64,000 nt of DNA from Hofstenia miamia (lineage: Eukaryota; Xenacoelomorpha; Acoela), in NCBI GenBank assembly GCA_004352715.1, contig SCFE01000119.1, positions 721,587 through 785,586 on the forward strand, in the 5' to 3' direction. Numbering within the stretch: position 1 is the stretch's first letter; the number at the start of each line of letters is the position of its first letter. The translations under genes were made by a program, and so were the position numbers. This document shows positions 26,101 through 35,295 of the stretch, one piece after another. The notes below the pieces were generated by a model. The model was not told the DNA's origin, made no database searches, and worked only from the letters and a program-made list of their open reading frames with translations.

Positions 26101-29100
26101 TTACTTGTAGCAGCAGCACAAGGGCGTCTTCCCATCCTGCACAATGGTTTAATTTTGATAAACAAATATCTGGCTAGATGATGTAAAGCAAGAATTATTT
26201 TGAAATTTGCAGATATAGTGCAAAACATGCATTCTTAATTGTTAGAAATATTTCAATTAGAATGTGTAACAGATTTGCAAATGTAATGTGCACAGCTGTA
26301 TACTCAGGTCTCGAAGGGTTAAAACGGGATTAAAAGCAAAAAATATGTTATCCACCCAGGGGCCCAGCTAACCAGGGCTGATGCATTCAACGAATATCTT
26401 TTCTCAGGGGGCAGCAAAATGACCATTTAACAAATGTTGCGATGTATTCATTTTATTTGTCACTAATTTTCTAAATTCATAATGCATTAAGTGTAAATCT
26501 TTCAACATTTTTGTGAAATTGTATTCTCTGTAAATATAATTCTTGAATGTCAGTCATTACAAGGGCGGCACATTATCTATATTTTCAACTTATTTGATTT
26601 GTTCTATTCTTTTAACCTAAACGAAAAATTAGCTTTGATATGACCTAACTAGTTTTTGAAGGAACTCTTTTATTTGGCTTAAGTAGCTTATTTTTTAAGC
26701 AGTTTTCAATTCGAAAAGTTTACATTTAAAATTTTCTATTACTAATCTATTACTAACCACTTTTTATCCAATACCTTAGAAGAATCAAAAAGGTGCAATC
26801 TCAGTTTTCTATCCTAAGTTTCAGGGGCGTATGCAGAATTTTTTATTAGGAGGACAGCTGAAGAGCAATTATTATCGAATTTATGCAACATGCTTTTCCT
26901 GTTCTTAGACGCAACAGATGAATTACAAAAATCTAAGCCCATTACAGTGAACCGTGTCATTCCAACAATTATCATGCTCGAACGTCGATGAAATCCTTCG
27001 AATTCGAATTTGCTTTACTCAATTGCATTAAGGAGACGCTATTAAACGCGCTTTTTACAAAATTTGCATTCATAACTAAATCTGACGTGTTAATTTTAGC
27101 TTCAATTCTGGACCCTTGTGTTAAGCTATCATTCACAAACAATGTGGATTCCAAATTTGTATTCGACAAGAATGAATGCAATGACTTGTTCATGGACCAT
27201 ATAAGAAAATTAGAAGCTGCTGATGTTGCTGAGAGTGTCACAGAAGCTGTTATCGACACTGCTGAAGGTCTTTTCCCCAAACACCCCTGTATTCGTTTAC
27301 ACGATTTCACAACACCTATTATCAAACCAGAGAAATTTTTAGAAATTGCCATAGCATATTTATCATCCCCGGTCATTCCAGTGTGGAACATAGTGGAATT
27401 TTGGTCATCCTACCCGACCACTGTGCGTGACTTTGCTTTTAAAGTTCTGTGTGCACAACCTGACACCGGAGCAGTTGAATGCCTGTTTTCTACAAGCGGA
27501 ATTCTTCTCTCGGAGAAAAGAAACCGTCTCAGCAATGCAACTTTAGAGAATCTTTTCATTCTCAAAGTCAACAAATGATTCAATACATTCCAATTGATTA
27601 TGAATGCATTCTGGATTGATTCTTTACTTTGAGTTGTTTTTCAAAAAGCAAAATTAGCGATAAGCGATTTTTTGATAAGTGGTAAGCGAAAAAGTGACCT
27701 TCAGATAAATGAATAAGCGCAAATCGCATAAGCGTCCAATACACTGCTTTAGACTACATGCAAGATATTCTTTGTCATTTTGTCAACAATAGGATGTTTG
27801 TATTTAGAACAATTGAAAAGCAAAGGAAAAAAATTGCATAATCAAAAGATGGTAAAAATGCGCTGAGATTGATTTTTTAGGGCGATTAATTGTAGTATTT
27901 GACTGACAGAATTATTTGATTTTTCCCATGCTTGCTGATCAAATTATGAATTGATAAGCGCTATTTCAAGATTCTCTTTTTGACCAACTTGCACTTATAA
28001 CAAAAATAACAAAACTGAACCTATATTATGAAAAACTATTTGAATTTCAAATTTTACACATGTGCGAAGAAAATCAAAAATACATCTTTTTTGCAAATAC
28101 CATCAACTAAAACTTTTTTCATACAAAATTAAAATCTACCCACCTTGGTAAATTGCGATGATTAGATCCATCCATCGATAGATGCTTAATTAATTTTAAA
28201 ACCGGTTTAATTTCCCATAAGTTATTATTTGATTCTAATAAATGTAACAACTTGTAATATTTTAAACAATTTCTTACATTAGCGAATTACCTGAACCGTG
28301 AGCCGCAGAATTGTTCCAGCTGTAGCTCTTAGATCTATCTTTTATTCACATGAAATTGACTTAACTTATGAAAATCAAATAATTAGTTTGGTCTTCTTGG
28401 GATCCTGTTGGTCTCCAAACACGCTCTGTCCCCGAATGANNNNNNNNNNNNNNNNNNNNNNNNNNNNNNNNNNNNNNNNNNNNNNNNNNNNNNNNNNNNN
28501 NNNNNNNNNNNNNNNNNNNNNNNNNNNNNNNNNNNNNNNNNNNNNNNNNNNNNNNNNNNNNNNNNNNNNNNNNNNNNNNNNNNNNNNNNNNNNNNNNNNN
28601 NNNNNNNNNNNNNNNNNNNNNNNNNNNNNNNNNNNNNNNNNNNNNNNNNNNNNNNNNNNNNNNNNNNNNNNNNNNNNNNNNNNNNNNNNNNNNNNNNNNN
28701 NNNNNNNNNNNNNNNNNNNNNNNNNNNNNNNNNNNNNNNNNNNNNNNNNNNNNNNNNNNNNNNNNNNNNNNNNNNNNNNNNNNNNNNNNNNNNNNNNNNN
28801 NNNNNNNNNNNNNNNNNNNNNNNNNNNNNNNNNNNNNNNNNNNNNNNNNNNNNNAATTTTGCCAGTTGATTTGTAATGTCGAACAATTCGACCTACTGAA
28901 CTTTTTGTGCACGTCTGTTAGTTCGGATATTTGCATCGGCTTGTATCCTTTGAGGAACAAACGAATTACTGCTTTTCGCATGAGAAATGGGATGTACCTG
29001 GGCATTGTTAATTTCTTGTGCAAAGGACAAGATCGAGCAAGACCACGTTAGAGCTAAAGTAACAACGTTCTCTTAACGCGCTGTCACAGTTTCATATTAA

Positions 29101-31987
29101 TTGGTACCTGCCTAAACGGACAAACAACTATAAACAAGAAAATCACGAACTTTAAATCTTGGTTAGATCTTTATTTACACCACTGTAAATATTTGCATGA
29201 ATCATGTTGTATTTAAATTTATCTTAATCCAAAAAATTCAATGTCGAATGTGCGTATTTGAACTGAGATTTTGAACATACCAAGGTGTACAAATTCAATG
29301 CGTGATGACTTTTAGTGAAGTATAATGCGCTTATAAGGAGAAAGCAGATTAACGAGCAATTTTTTTGTTCTAAGTCTTTGTGCATGTAAGTTTTTCAGTC
29401 CGTAGAAAAATTAGCGAGCAATTCAATCGCTTGAATTGTATTTAGTAACACAATTCACTTAGCTGTACATGTGTCCAAAAAGATCATTTGGCATATTTTC
29501 AGGTTACGGTAGCATTAGTCAAACAGCTCAATTAAAAATTTTAAAAAATCTTAGATTATTTTAATGTTTAAAGGTAATAAAAATTCAACCTAAAAATTTG
29601 TATACATATGTATGCAAGCACCGCCAACTTAAATCCCTGTGATTTAAGTTGGCTGTGATGCAAGTAAGAAACACAATATATAAATGGACATTTATGTGAT
29701 TTTCATTAATTTTTATACTGTATATGTAACTGATAAAGTATATGTAAATACAATATGTTAATATCATTTTTTGTTTATTATGTACATTCATATGTATTGC
29801 CGAGGGTCCTTTTCTCGGGCTGTGCAAATGTGAGACCTTAATATTAGTAGCCTATTAAGTATTTTATAAAAAAAATCGAATTATTTGTTTGAGAATAAAA
29901 AGTAAAAAAAAGAATAATTTTAGATCAAAATTGAGTTCAAATATAACTTTCTTCAAAATGCATTTGAATTCTAAGTTAAATTATTCTTGCTCGTTTTTTA
30001 ATACATTTATCAAAAATTGCATACATTTTCTCGTCATTTTTCAGAATTTTTTCTGGTGGTATTACCTGCTAGCACTATTGAACATGATTTATTACACCTT
30101 TATTGATGAAAGCAAATCAATATACAAGAAAGAAAATATTAGTAAAAGTTTAAGCACATATTTTGCTAAAGTACTTAAATTATTGTTGCAAGGGGATCGT
30201 AATGTTTTGAATCAACTCAACTCAACTGAAACAGATTTCCAAAACCTGTTCCAACTCATCCTAACCTAACTCAATCGTAGTAATTTTAAGGTTTCCTCAA
30301 CAAATTCTCAATATCAATGTTGTTATACTCTCATCCTTACTTGATATATTGAAGTGGTAATAAAAGAGATGTTGATGTAGATTACACTAAGGCATTTCAT
30401 TTCTTCAGGAGTTCATGATATATTTTGAGGTAATCAATGAGCTCATGTTATAATTTTTTTCATCATAATTCAACCAATTTTTTTGAGAAAATTACTTTAC
30501 TAAACCCCAACATAGCATTCCTTAACAATATTCCCAGATCCAAGCCAACCCACGTCCATCAAACTTGTCCATACTCTAGTTAATACACTTGCAGCCCTGA
30601 TTTAAACAAGTTTAATTGTGCATATGAGTCAATATTATGGTATATTATAACAATAACAAATTCAATAACAGTGAATTATTTGATAAGGTACAGTAGTGAT
30701 CTATAGCCGCGGATGAGGTTTTTGCAAAAGAAATATATATCGTCATCTTTGAAGGTTTTAGGCAAAAGTTCGACTCATAAAGCCATGGCCAAGATTAAAC
30801 TCCAAAAATAGCAATAACCCTGCTGTATATGCACTGTAAAATGGTGATTGGGTAGTTTTCAAAATTTCCAATGTTGTGTAATAATATGAATAATTTTAGA
30901 AATACTACAGTGACAATTGCTCTCCATTTCCTTCTGAACTCCAAGCATTATCTCGTATTATCGCTGCATCCGTCGGATTTCACGAATACAATGCTGAAGC
31001 AGCTATTGTAAATTTTTATCCGCTGAAGTCCACATTGGGCATTCACAAAGACGAAGTAGAGCTAGATGCAATTTCCCCTCTTATATCATTTAGGTGAAGT
31101 CTTTTTAATAATTATTGTAACTTAACAAGTAATGGTTTAGTGGCAAACTACAAAAAGGTTTGCAAATATTAGGAATTTTGCGCGCATCTTGAAAACATGA
31201 TTTGCATTTTTCAAAATAGCTCGATACCAAAGAACTTGGGCCTAATTATTTTTTACGTTTGTACTTTAAACTTTGTATGGTTTTGCTTTCCACATATTTG
31301 GTTTGTGAACAGTTCATGAAGATTGTTTTCACTTTTTTTACATAATCATGTTAGGTACCATATGATTCAGAGCTGAAAACGGGCCATGAGTCAATAGTTT
31401 CGCCCTCATTCGGGTCGCCACATTGTTTGTTATAGTTCACTAAGATCACCCGTTGTCAGCCCTGAACTACTCAAGAGAACATTCCAATTTTCATCTTGTT
31501 ATAGATTAATCCGTAGCTTCATTATAAAACATCACTTAATTTTCCGACTTTTATTACAATTTGATAAAATGCATTAAGCAAATTTATTAATGAATTTTCT
31601 TTAGCATTTTATGTAAATATATGTATAAATATGAATGCAGTTGTATTACACACTGTGAACTACTTTTTTAGTTTTGGAAAGTCAGCTATTTTTCTTTTGG
31701 GTTCTTCATCGAAATCTGAAGAGCCCATGCCTCTATTGGTGCGTCCAGGGGATATTTTGGTGATGCATGGTAAATCTCGTCATGCATATCATGCCTTGCC
31801 AGTTATACTAGCTAATAATGATGCTTCTGCTCTTAATCCTAATGATTTTGAAGATCTGTCCGAAATCGAGAAGGAAGCTATTGACAACTATATTGCAGAC
31901 CACAGAATTAACATCAGCGTTAGACAAGTGTTCAACACACCTAGTGATATCGCACTCTTAGAAAAACACGACCCGCGTATTTTGTAG
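11130..31987 (+). CDS. ALKBH1: ALKBH1, 2-oxoglutarate/Fe(II) dioxygenase, six exons, complete
   Basis: AlkB-family demethylase acting on nucleic acids, with tRNA the best-known substrate. Exons: 11130-11261, 11303-11402, 17748-17895, 23247-23337, 30900-31093, 31672-31987. Phases match at every junction (0,1,2,0,2) and the total is 981 bases, 326 residues plus stop. Family blocks in order: DVDAFRKCFNFF (N-terminus), W(KLL)KLKG joining to FYFIVNPFL, LRWATLGYHYNW, PFPSELQALSRIIAAS, NFYPLKSTLGIHKDE and FGKSAIFLLG. Iron ligands would be His206 and Asp208 (GIHKD) and His262 (YHALP); 2-oxoglutarate arginines Arg300 and Arg306 (RINISVR). No stop or frameshift is seen, so it looks functional. Intron 1 is 41 bases; the others are 6345, 5351, 7562 and 578 bases. 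The donor of exon 2 (AG/GTTTTT) is weak. The protein is shorter than human ALKBH1. Confidence 0.9.
11403..13592. other. ALKBH1 intron 2, first part, no feature
   Basis: AT-rich intronic DNA. The only long frame (12034-12240, minus) has no recognisable motif and I treat it as chance. Confidence 0.6.
13593..13710. mobile_element. left end of a second Tc1 copy, cut by a single N
   Basis: Almost identical to the left 118 bases of the intact Tc1 at 15429, and preceded by TA (13591-13592). It stops exactly at the lone N at 13711, after which unrelated sequence begins. The rest of this copy was probably lost at a contig join. Confidence 0.85.
13712..15426. other. ALKBH1 intron 2, middle part, no feature
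   Basis: AT-rich, no transposon signature recognised. Open frames at 13790-13975 (minus) and 14270-14461 (plus) show no motif. Confidence 0.5.
15610..16614 (-). CDS. Tc1 transposase (DD34E), full length
   Basis: Cut-and-paste transposase that binds the inverted ends and inserts at TA. I chose the internal Met at 16614 (MRLTHDQ), giving 334 residues, a normal Tc1 length; the frame stays open upstream to 16692 with a non-family leader. Residues about 1-110 form the bipartite helix-turn-helix region with the GRPRK hook at 55-59. The catalytic triad is Asp150 (LFSDES), Asp238 (FQQDNARPHTA) and Glu273 (NPIENLW), with 34 residues between the last two. A glycine-rich stretch before MLWGAF is also typical. 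No stop or frameshift, so it may still be active. Confidence 0.95.
   Translation of the reverse strand: MRLTHDQRLQIVTLSEEGWSYRALSERFNVRAATISDLMQKYRANGNLDDRHRSGRPRKSTKRQDRALLRLSSRSPQRTSRSLNQQWTQTSDVQVSAQTVRRRLFDSGVYSYVAPKKPLLTALHRQRRVEWARHHIQWTPEQWNRVLFSDESPLHLVQTTQRRYIRSRQGRARFTHIIQPQLQGRGGSIMLWGAFHSGGVLPLVRLEGAINAQVYLNVLREHVQPFFNHHQGFTFQQDNARPHTARVTLRYFEDNAITVLPWPANSPDLNPIENLWDALKRELDQRVIHGLQELFNTASEVFAAFTPERLQTLVNSMPRRCQQVIDRNGYHTDY
16915..16953. other. 15-bp perfect hairpin in the Tc1 5' region
   Basis: Positions 16915-16929 pair with 16939-16953 (arm TCACACCACACAATT) around a 9-base loop. It lies between the transposase start and the right inverted end, so it would be in the 5' leader or promoter of the transposase. 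Role unknown. Confidence 0.7.
17190..17310 (+). pseudogene. tiny LINE reverse-transcriptase relic
   Basis: Plus-strand translation gives NSGVPQNTVLVPI, an eroded form of the RT block SGVPQGSVLGP, followed by a weak YANLY at the place of the catalytic box. No other domain is visible. It lies in ALKBH1 intron 2. Confidence 0.5.
18217..21042 (+). pseudogene. non-LTR retrotransposon (LINE) pseudogene, endonuclease + RT
   Basis: A pyrimidine-rich block, very different from its AT-rich surroundings, in ALKBH1 intron 3. The order fits a LINE ORF2. An apurinic-type endonuclease region has a CGDLPNVCWN segment (about 19245) and the SDHSFVHFNL ending (about 19410). A linker follows with KADLFNAYFALNFSDP (about 19910). 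The RT has YRPIAILFRLS (20246), FLDISKAFDRLPHSILL (about 20448), NGAPQGSVFAVLFF (about 20613) and YVNDTAIFNF (about 20710). The catalytic YADD is changed to YVND, and there are at least three frame changes before 20176. Inactive. The 5' part (18217-18700) is low-complexity and I cannot assign it. Confidence 0.8.
21190..22700 (-). pseudogene. P-element/THAP9-like transposase relic
   Basis: No long open frame, but minus-strand pieces follow the order of P-element-type transposases: GYKHFQQKVSLIPTPKTIQG (about 22370), FDKVYDKPSCQLRGGHLFGK then KLARTV-TFMVKPLIGEPFF (about 22100-22000), LIHIIEDAGCLALGAICDNN (about 21870), then FNEKTVACLRLESKDSTADY and NTLNVLSPTEYRLRDKF (about 21510-21400). It ends after LVELVKHLLSNN near 21195. 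Stops and frame shifts are frequent. No THAP zinc finger found. It lies antisense in ALKBH1 intron 3. Identification is by family pattern only. Confidence 0.65.
22890..22980 (+). other. exon-like segment before an AT microsatellite
   Basis: ATATTACAG/G precedes an open stretch reading YVAMLEDKENVENC and onward. Its phase would fit between ALKBH1 exons 3 and 4. It has no counterpart in the ALKBH1 family, no donor is visible before the microsatellite and gap, and exon 3 splices directly to 23247 in frame. It could be a cryptic exon, a lineage-specific insert, or part of an old element. Confidence 0.25.
22980..23152. repeat. AT microsatellite with 92-base gap
   Basis: AT runs on both sides of 23014-23105 (N). 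Located about 95 bases before ALKBH1 exon 4. Confidence 0.9.
23973..24888 (-). pseudogene. piggyBac transposase C-terminal half, broken
   Basis: The first part (24830-24369) has IRKWIDKKSVTLISS and then NQFMGGIDLHDQH, the piggyBac block containing the last catalytic Asp. After a frame break, 24179-23973 carries the Cys-rich tail RVQCSKCKVYLCL...FHCISHE, the C-terminal zinc-binding domain of the family. The N-terminal two thirds, with the first catalytic residues, are missing. A 58-base tandem duplication (24785-24842, 24843-24900) disrupts the upstream frame. Confidence 0.75.
24785..24900. repeat. 58-base perfect tandem duplication
   Basis: Two adjoining copies, each containing AACTGTTTTATCATTGCCAT. 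It lies in the piggyBac relic and duplicates part of its coding sequence. Confidence 0.9.
25161..25909 (+). mobile_element. internally deleted mariner nested in the piggyBac element
   Basis: Inverted ends TGGTGTGTCTGAAAAGTTTT (left from about 25163; right to about 25907), with TA next to each. At 749 bases it is much shorter than a full mariner, and its gene joins the N-terminal binding half to the last few residues. It could have moved only with enzyme supplied by another copy. Confidence 0.8.
25357..25830 (+). pseudogene. mariner transposase, DNA-binding half, catalytic core deleted
   Basis: ATG 25357 (MQLSKEQFRAYVYIEATRGL) opens a 126-codon frame to 25737. It holds the first helix-turn-helix, the CDEPRSGRPSSS hinge and the second helix-turn-helix (LAEEFGIGKDSVRKIL). 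Immediately after, in another frame, QHLVEHCKRVINAGGDYI resembles the extreme C-terminus of mariner enzymes. All three catalytic Asp motifs are missing, consistent with one internal deletion of roughly 500-600 bases. The intact binding half could in principle act as a competitor for the inverted ends; that is inference. Confidence 0.75.
26323..26879. other. ALKBH1 intron 4 stretch with CAGGGG-type motifs
   Basis: No gene. CAGGGGCCCAGC (about 26360), CAGGGGGCAGC (about 26406) and CAGGGGCGTATGCAG (about 26823) resemble hAT-type ends or scraps, but I could not pair them. Confidence 0.35.
26880..27578 (+). pseudogene. hAT transposase C-terminal part, 5'-truncated
   Basis: Begins in ATDELQKSKPITVNRVIPTI in one frame, shifts at about 26987, and then runs open for 196 codons to TGA at 27576-27578. 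The end is the hAT dimerisation domain: VWNIVEFWSSYPTTVRDFAF, then ECLFSTSGILLSEKRNRLSN and LENLFILKVNK. LASILDPCVKLSF is also family-typical. The zinc finger and first catalytic region are missing. AAGCGATAAGCG-like short repeats after the gene (27660-27740) may be sub-terminal binding sites. Located in ALKBH1 intron 4. Confidence 0.8.
27741..28297. other. ALKBH1 intron 4 stretch, no feature
   Basis: AT-rich; nothing recognised. Confidence 0.5.
28361..29023 (-). pseudogene. Tc1-like transposase relic interrupted by a gap
   Basis: 29023-28855 encodes a helix-turn-helix start (MRKAVIRLFLKGYKPMQISE), typical of Tc1-like enzymes. After 415 N (28440-28854) the minus strand gives RVWRPTGSQ, which resembles the VWRP block in the middle of the catalytic domain, then a stop. 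Inverted ends were not found. The state of the missing part is unknown. Confidence 0.5.
28440..28854. other. assembly gap (415 N)
   Basis: Interrupts the Tc1-like relic in ALKBH1 intron 4. Confidence 0.99.
29623..29653. other. 13-bp perfect hairpin, 5-base loop
   Basis: 29623-29635 (GCCAACTTAAATC) pairs with 29641-29653. It lies in ALKBH1 intron 4, so it would form in the pre-mRNA. No associated element recognised. Confidence 0.7.
29654..30899. other. last part of ALKBH1 intron 4, no feature
   Basis: AT-rich; the frame at 29889-30269 is biased by AT-rich codons and has no motif. The acceptor used by ALKBH1 exon 5 is AG at 30898-30899. Confidence 0.5.
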
Positions 31988-32057
31988 TAAAATTTAAATT
32001 ATTAAAGTATTTAATAAGTGTTTGAAAAATTATTTTTAAATGTTGTTTCTCTATGTA

Positions 32058-33288
32058 CGAGGGGTATTCAAAGCGTCATAAATTCAAAATGAGTCTGTTT
32101 CGTTCTGTAAAATCATGTATAATCGTGATCTTCATATTTCTCAAACAATTTTGACAATTTCTTCATTCTAGTTTTGTTCTTCAGAGAGTTACGTTATGTA
32201 TAACATTACTCACTTTTTTGGCCCTAAAAATGAAATAATTTGATATCCGAGCAAACATTAAATCGTTAACAAAACTTCAATAGAAACCTTCTGAATTTTT
32301 TAGAGCTTTGAACAATGTTTATGGGACTCTTCTCCGTCCAAAGCCGTCGTTTATGGCTGGATCAAGCGATTTAAGGATGATAGGGAAGAGCTTGAAGACG
32401 ATCGAAGAGAAGAAAGCCCATCCACATCAAGGAATGCCTAAAATCTTGAGCTCGTGAGAAATCTTATTAAGGAGGCCAGACGAACCACAGTTTTTGAAAC
32501 TGCCTATAAAATTGGTATTTAAACTGGATCAATTTTCTCAATTCTGACTGAAGATCTTGAATTGAGCAAGCTGTATGTGCGCTGGGTCCCTAAAGCGTTG
32601 CGCTCAGATCAGATGGTTCAGAGATCAGATCATTCATTGTCCTTTTTTACTAGGATTGAAGCAAATGAGGCCAATTTCATTGAACGGTTCATAACTGGTG
32701 ATGAAACATTGTTTTACCAGTATGACCCAGAAAGCAAAAATCAATCCAAACAATGGCTCCTAAGAGAATCTGCCGGCCCAATCAAGTTCAAAGCAGAAAG
32801 GTCAGTTAAAAAAATCATGGCATTGGTGTTTTGTGATAAGGATAGATAATTCTAATAGATTTCCTCGAAGGACAAAACAATTACTGCAAATTACTATGAA
32901 GGAGTTTTAAGAAAACTGAAGACTGCATTGGCCAAAAAGCGCAGAGGAAAGCTGCATCATCAAATATTGTTCCATCATTTAAATGCATCAGCGCACACTG
33001 CCAAGTAGTTTCACACTCTCTTTACAGTTACTGCCCAGATCTAGCTACTAGTGACTTTTTCTTGTTTTCAAAATTGAAAGAACATTTGAAAGGAAGAAGA
33101 TTTCAGTCCATAAATGTTGCAAAGAGGGAAGCTGAACCTGGTTGACTAGACAACTTTCCAATTCTACCAATGCGGAATTTTTCAGTGGAAATATCGCTTA
33201 CAGAAGTGTTATGAATGAAATTACTTTGTAACCGTCCCAAATATAGTGGTTTTTAGAATTTGTCTTAGAAATTTTTGAATACCCCTCG
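32058..33288 (+). mobile_element. mariner element, degraded, TA-flanked
   Basis: Inverted ends CGAGGGGTATTCAAA (from 32058) and TTTGAATACCCCTCG (to 33288) lie inside TA at 32056-32057 and 33289-33290. The length is 1231 bases. It sits just after the ALKBH1 stop, so ALKBH1 3' UTR or polyadenylation may be close to or inside it. Confidence 0.85.
32310..33150 (+). pseudogene. mariner transposase, broken
   Basis: Pieces in order: KAVVYGWIKRFKDDREELED and ESPSTSRNA (binding half), ERFITGDETLFYQYDPESK (first Asp, about 32690), then SAHTA after a damaged second-Asp motif (about 32985), and LATSDFFLFSKLKEHL (third Asp, about 33045). Several stops and frame changes, so inactive. This is a different lineage from the mariners at 494 and 25161. 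Confidence 0.75.
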
Positions 33289-33468
33289 TATAAGCTTGAG
33301 TTGCGTGCTTATATTCTATAAACTTTTCTAGCAGTTTTACAAATTGAACATTGTTAATGTTGGTCTGGTTGGAACTATAAATATTAGTGGTAATATAAAG
33401 TGAACGCTCGACATTTAGTTGGTTATTGTGAAATTATTACACGTGTTCCAAATTTCTTTGTAAACAAA

Positions 33469-33649
33469 ATGAATACAATTGGTCTTCACACTTTTTCATG
33501 TATAGCCATGAATCCCTATGATGTAGAGCATAGTGATATGCGCCCATTAAATATGCTGTCAGACTTATGCGAAATTGATTTTTAGTCTGTTGGTGATATT
33601 TTAGAAGCTAAATACATAGAACATAGCAGGCTGAGGAGTCTCTTTTAAC

Positions 33650-33650
<1 letters not shown>
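33469..33650 (+). other. possible small coding segment, unidentified
   Basis: ATG at about 33469 opens a frame with MNPYDVEHSDMRPLNML and CEIDF, ending in TAG. After the stop the same frame continues with SVGDILEAKYIEHSRLRSLF. It looks more protein-like than its surroundings, but I recognise no family. It might be the start of a gene read through a TAG change, or part of an element cut by the gap at 33684. Confidence 0.25.
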
Positions 33651-33683
<33 letters not shown>

Positions 33684-33830
33684 NNNNNNNNNNNNNNNNN
33701 NNNNNNNNNNNNNNNNNNNNNNNNNNNNNNNNNNNNNNNNNNNNNNNNNNNNNNNNNNNNNNNNNNNNNNNNNNNNNNNNNNNNNNNNNNTTAACAATTA
33801 TATATATATATATATATATAATACATTGCG
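33649..33830. repeat. AT microsatellite around a 107-base gap
   Basis: TTAACAATTATATATATATA occurs on both sides of the gap (33684-33790), so the gap probably hides a duplication or an unmerged overlap. Confidence 0.8.
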
Positions 33831-33859
33831 ATCAAAAGTTTTCGTACAACTAACTGAAC

Positions 33860-35280
33860 AAATTCTTTTTACAGTGGTGAACACTATTGCTTTGGTTTTT
33901 TGCAAGTGGGTTAATTTTAACATTGTGAATTCAAATTTCTCCTCAATTTTTATATGCAATTTAATTTTCATCCTATGACCCTGTAAAGGGGCCCCCTAAA
34001 ACTATTTTAGTAAATATGCATGGTATGTAAAATATAACACAACTCATATTCAGCATATCTGTTAGGGACACACCAACAATAGAAGCAGTAGTTAGAAATA
34101 TTTTAAAAAAAATTTTCCTTCGAATGGCTAGCTAAAGATAAAATTTACGTCGCTTATGATAATGATATAAACTGTAAACTTGAATTTCCAAAAATATTGG
34201 TTAAGCTACAAAAAAACAAAAAGTATATTTCTCCCGAAAATCACATGACAGCTCAAGCACTTCAAATAATTCTTTGGCGGCACATCAAGATGAGATTTTT
34301 ACGCGCACTAGGAGCGTTAATGATCTCCAGTACATTCTGCAAGGGGTGTACAATATCGCGCAAATGGTCCAGGTATGAAAAACACATTTGTGGAGTGTGA
34401 AGTAATCACCTTCAGCACACATGGGTAGTTTTCTAGGTACATCACACATTCAGCAATAAATTGTTCATATAAATCTTGAACAGATTCCTGGTTATGAACA
34501 TGGAATTTATTGCCACTTCTAACTGTGATAAAACGGGAACGCAATGCACATTTTTAATGTCAAGCATACGTCACGAATTTTCAAATAAAGGAGAAATTCT
34601 ATAGTTCTAAGAAACTTTAATTTTGGGCTCTTTTATCACAAGAATTTTGTTCTTAAAGTCCAGCTTCAATTGAAGCCTCGGTGACAACAAAGCCTCTTGT
34701 CACTATTTGCTTTTCCGCCAACAGACAGATGAAATTTTAGCAATATATACTTAGGGCGCAATTGAGGTAACTTTGATTTTCTAATGGGAGTACCTGAGAC
34801 TTTCTGTTTAAGCAACTGGCGCGTTTCCATTACAGGATTACAGTACAGACACATGTTTTTCTTTTTCTATACTTTACCTGTACTTCTTGGACCACAACCA
34901 GTAATAACAAATCTAATTTACCATGAATCGAGAAATATCATTTTTTCAAAATTGCTACAAGTTGCTTATTTCGATAGGCAATGTTCTTTATTGGAAACTT
35001 TTAGATTTTTGCATACATTTCATAACAAATGGCGGCTTTTCTTACTTTTAGTTACCATTCTGTATTTTACATTACAGTCATCTTTTTGCTGATGAGATTT
35101 GACTGTTTGCTTTTTACGCATTTTATCTATACTTTTTCTCATTGTTTCACCCTGAGACCGCTTCTTTTCAGCCATTTTTGCTTAGATTTCGATTTCATTT
35201 AGACATTCTTGATAGCATCTCGCTGATCGCAAAACTGCGAACAATAGCAGGTAGCGTTCACTTTTCACGTCGATTAAGGT
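33860..35280 (-). other. degenerate region with protein-like minus-strand pieces
   Basis: From 35175 the minus strand reads MAEKKRSQGETMRKSIDKMR and on to about 35030. Further pieces follow at 34854-34666 (MCLYCNPVMETRQLLKQK...) and 34544-34317 (RSRFITVRSGNKFHVHNQ...). The pieces are broken by stops and shifts. A basic, helical N-terminus like the first piece occurs in several transposon-borne families, but I cannot name one. Probably a decayed element. Confidence 0.3.
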
Positions 35281-35295
35281 AGGCATTGAGCTACA

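Larger units (their letters stand above)
23780..26322 (-). mobile_element. piggyBac-like element with nested mariner
   Basis: TTAA at 23780-23783 and 26319-26322 flank similar inverted ends: left TTAACGCTTTGAAACCCGGG, right (reverse) TTAACCCTTCGAGACCTGAG. TTAA is the fixed piggyBac target. A transposase relic lies at 23973-24888, and a 749-base deleted mariner (25161-25909) sits inside it. Without the nested piece the element is about 1.8 kb, so it has also lost the N-terminal half of its gene. Located in ALKBH1 intron 4. Confidence 0.75.

Noticed and set aside
30225-30272. CCTAACCTAA-like stretch as interstitial telomere repeat
   Set aside because: Only a couple of imperfect units; no true array.
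34197-34400. 67-codon plus-strand frame
   Set aside because: Overlaps minus-strand pieces that look more protein-like; no motif.
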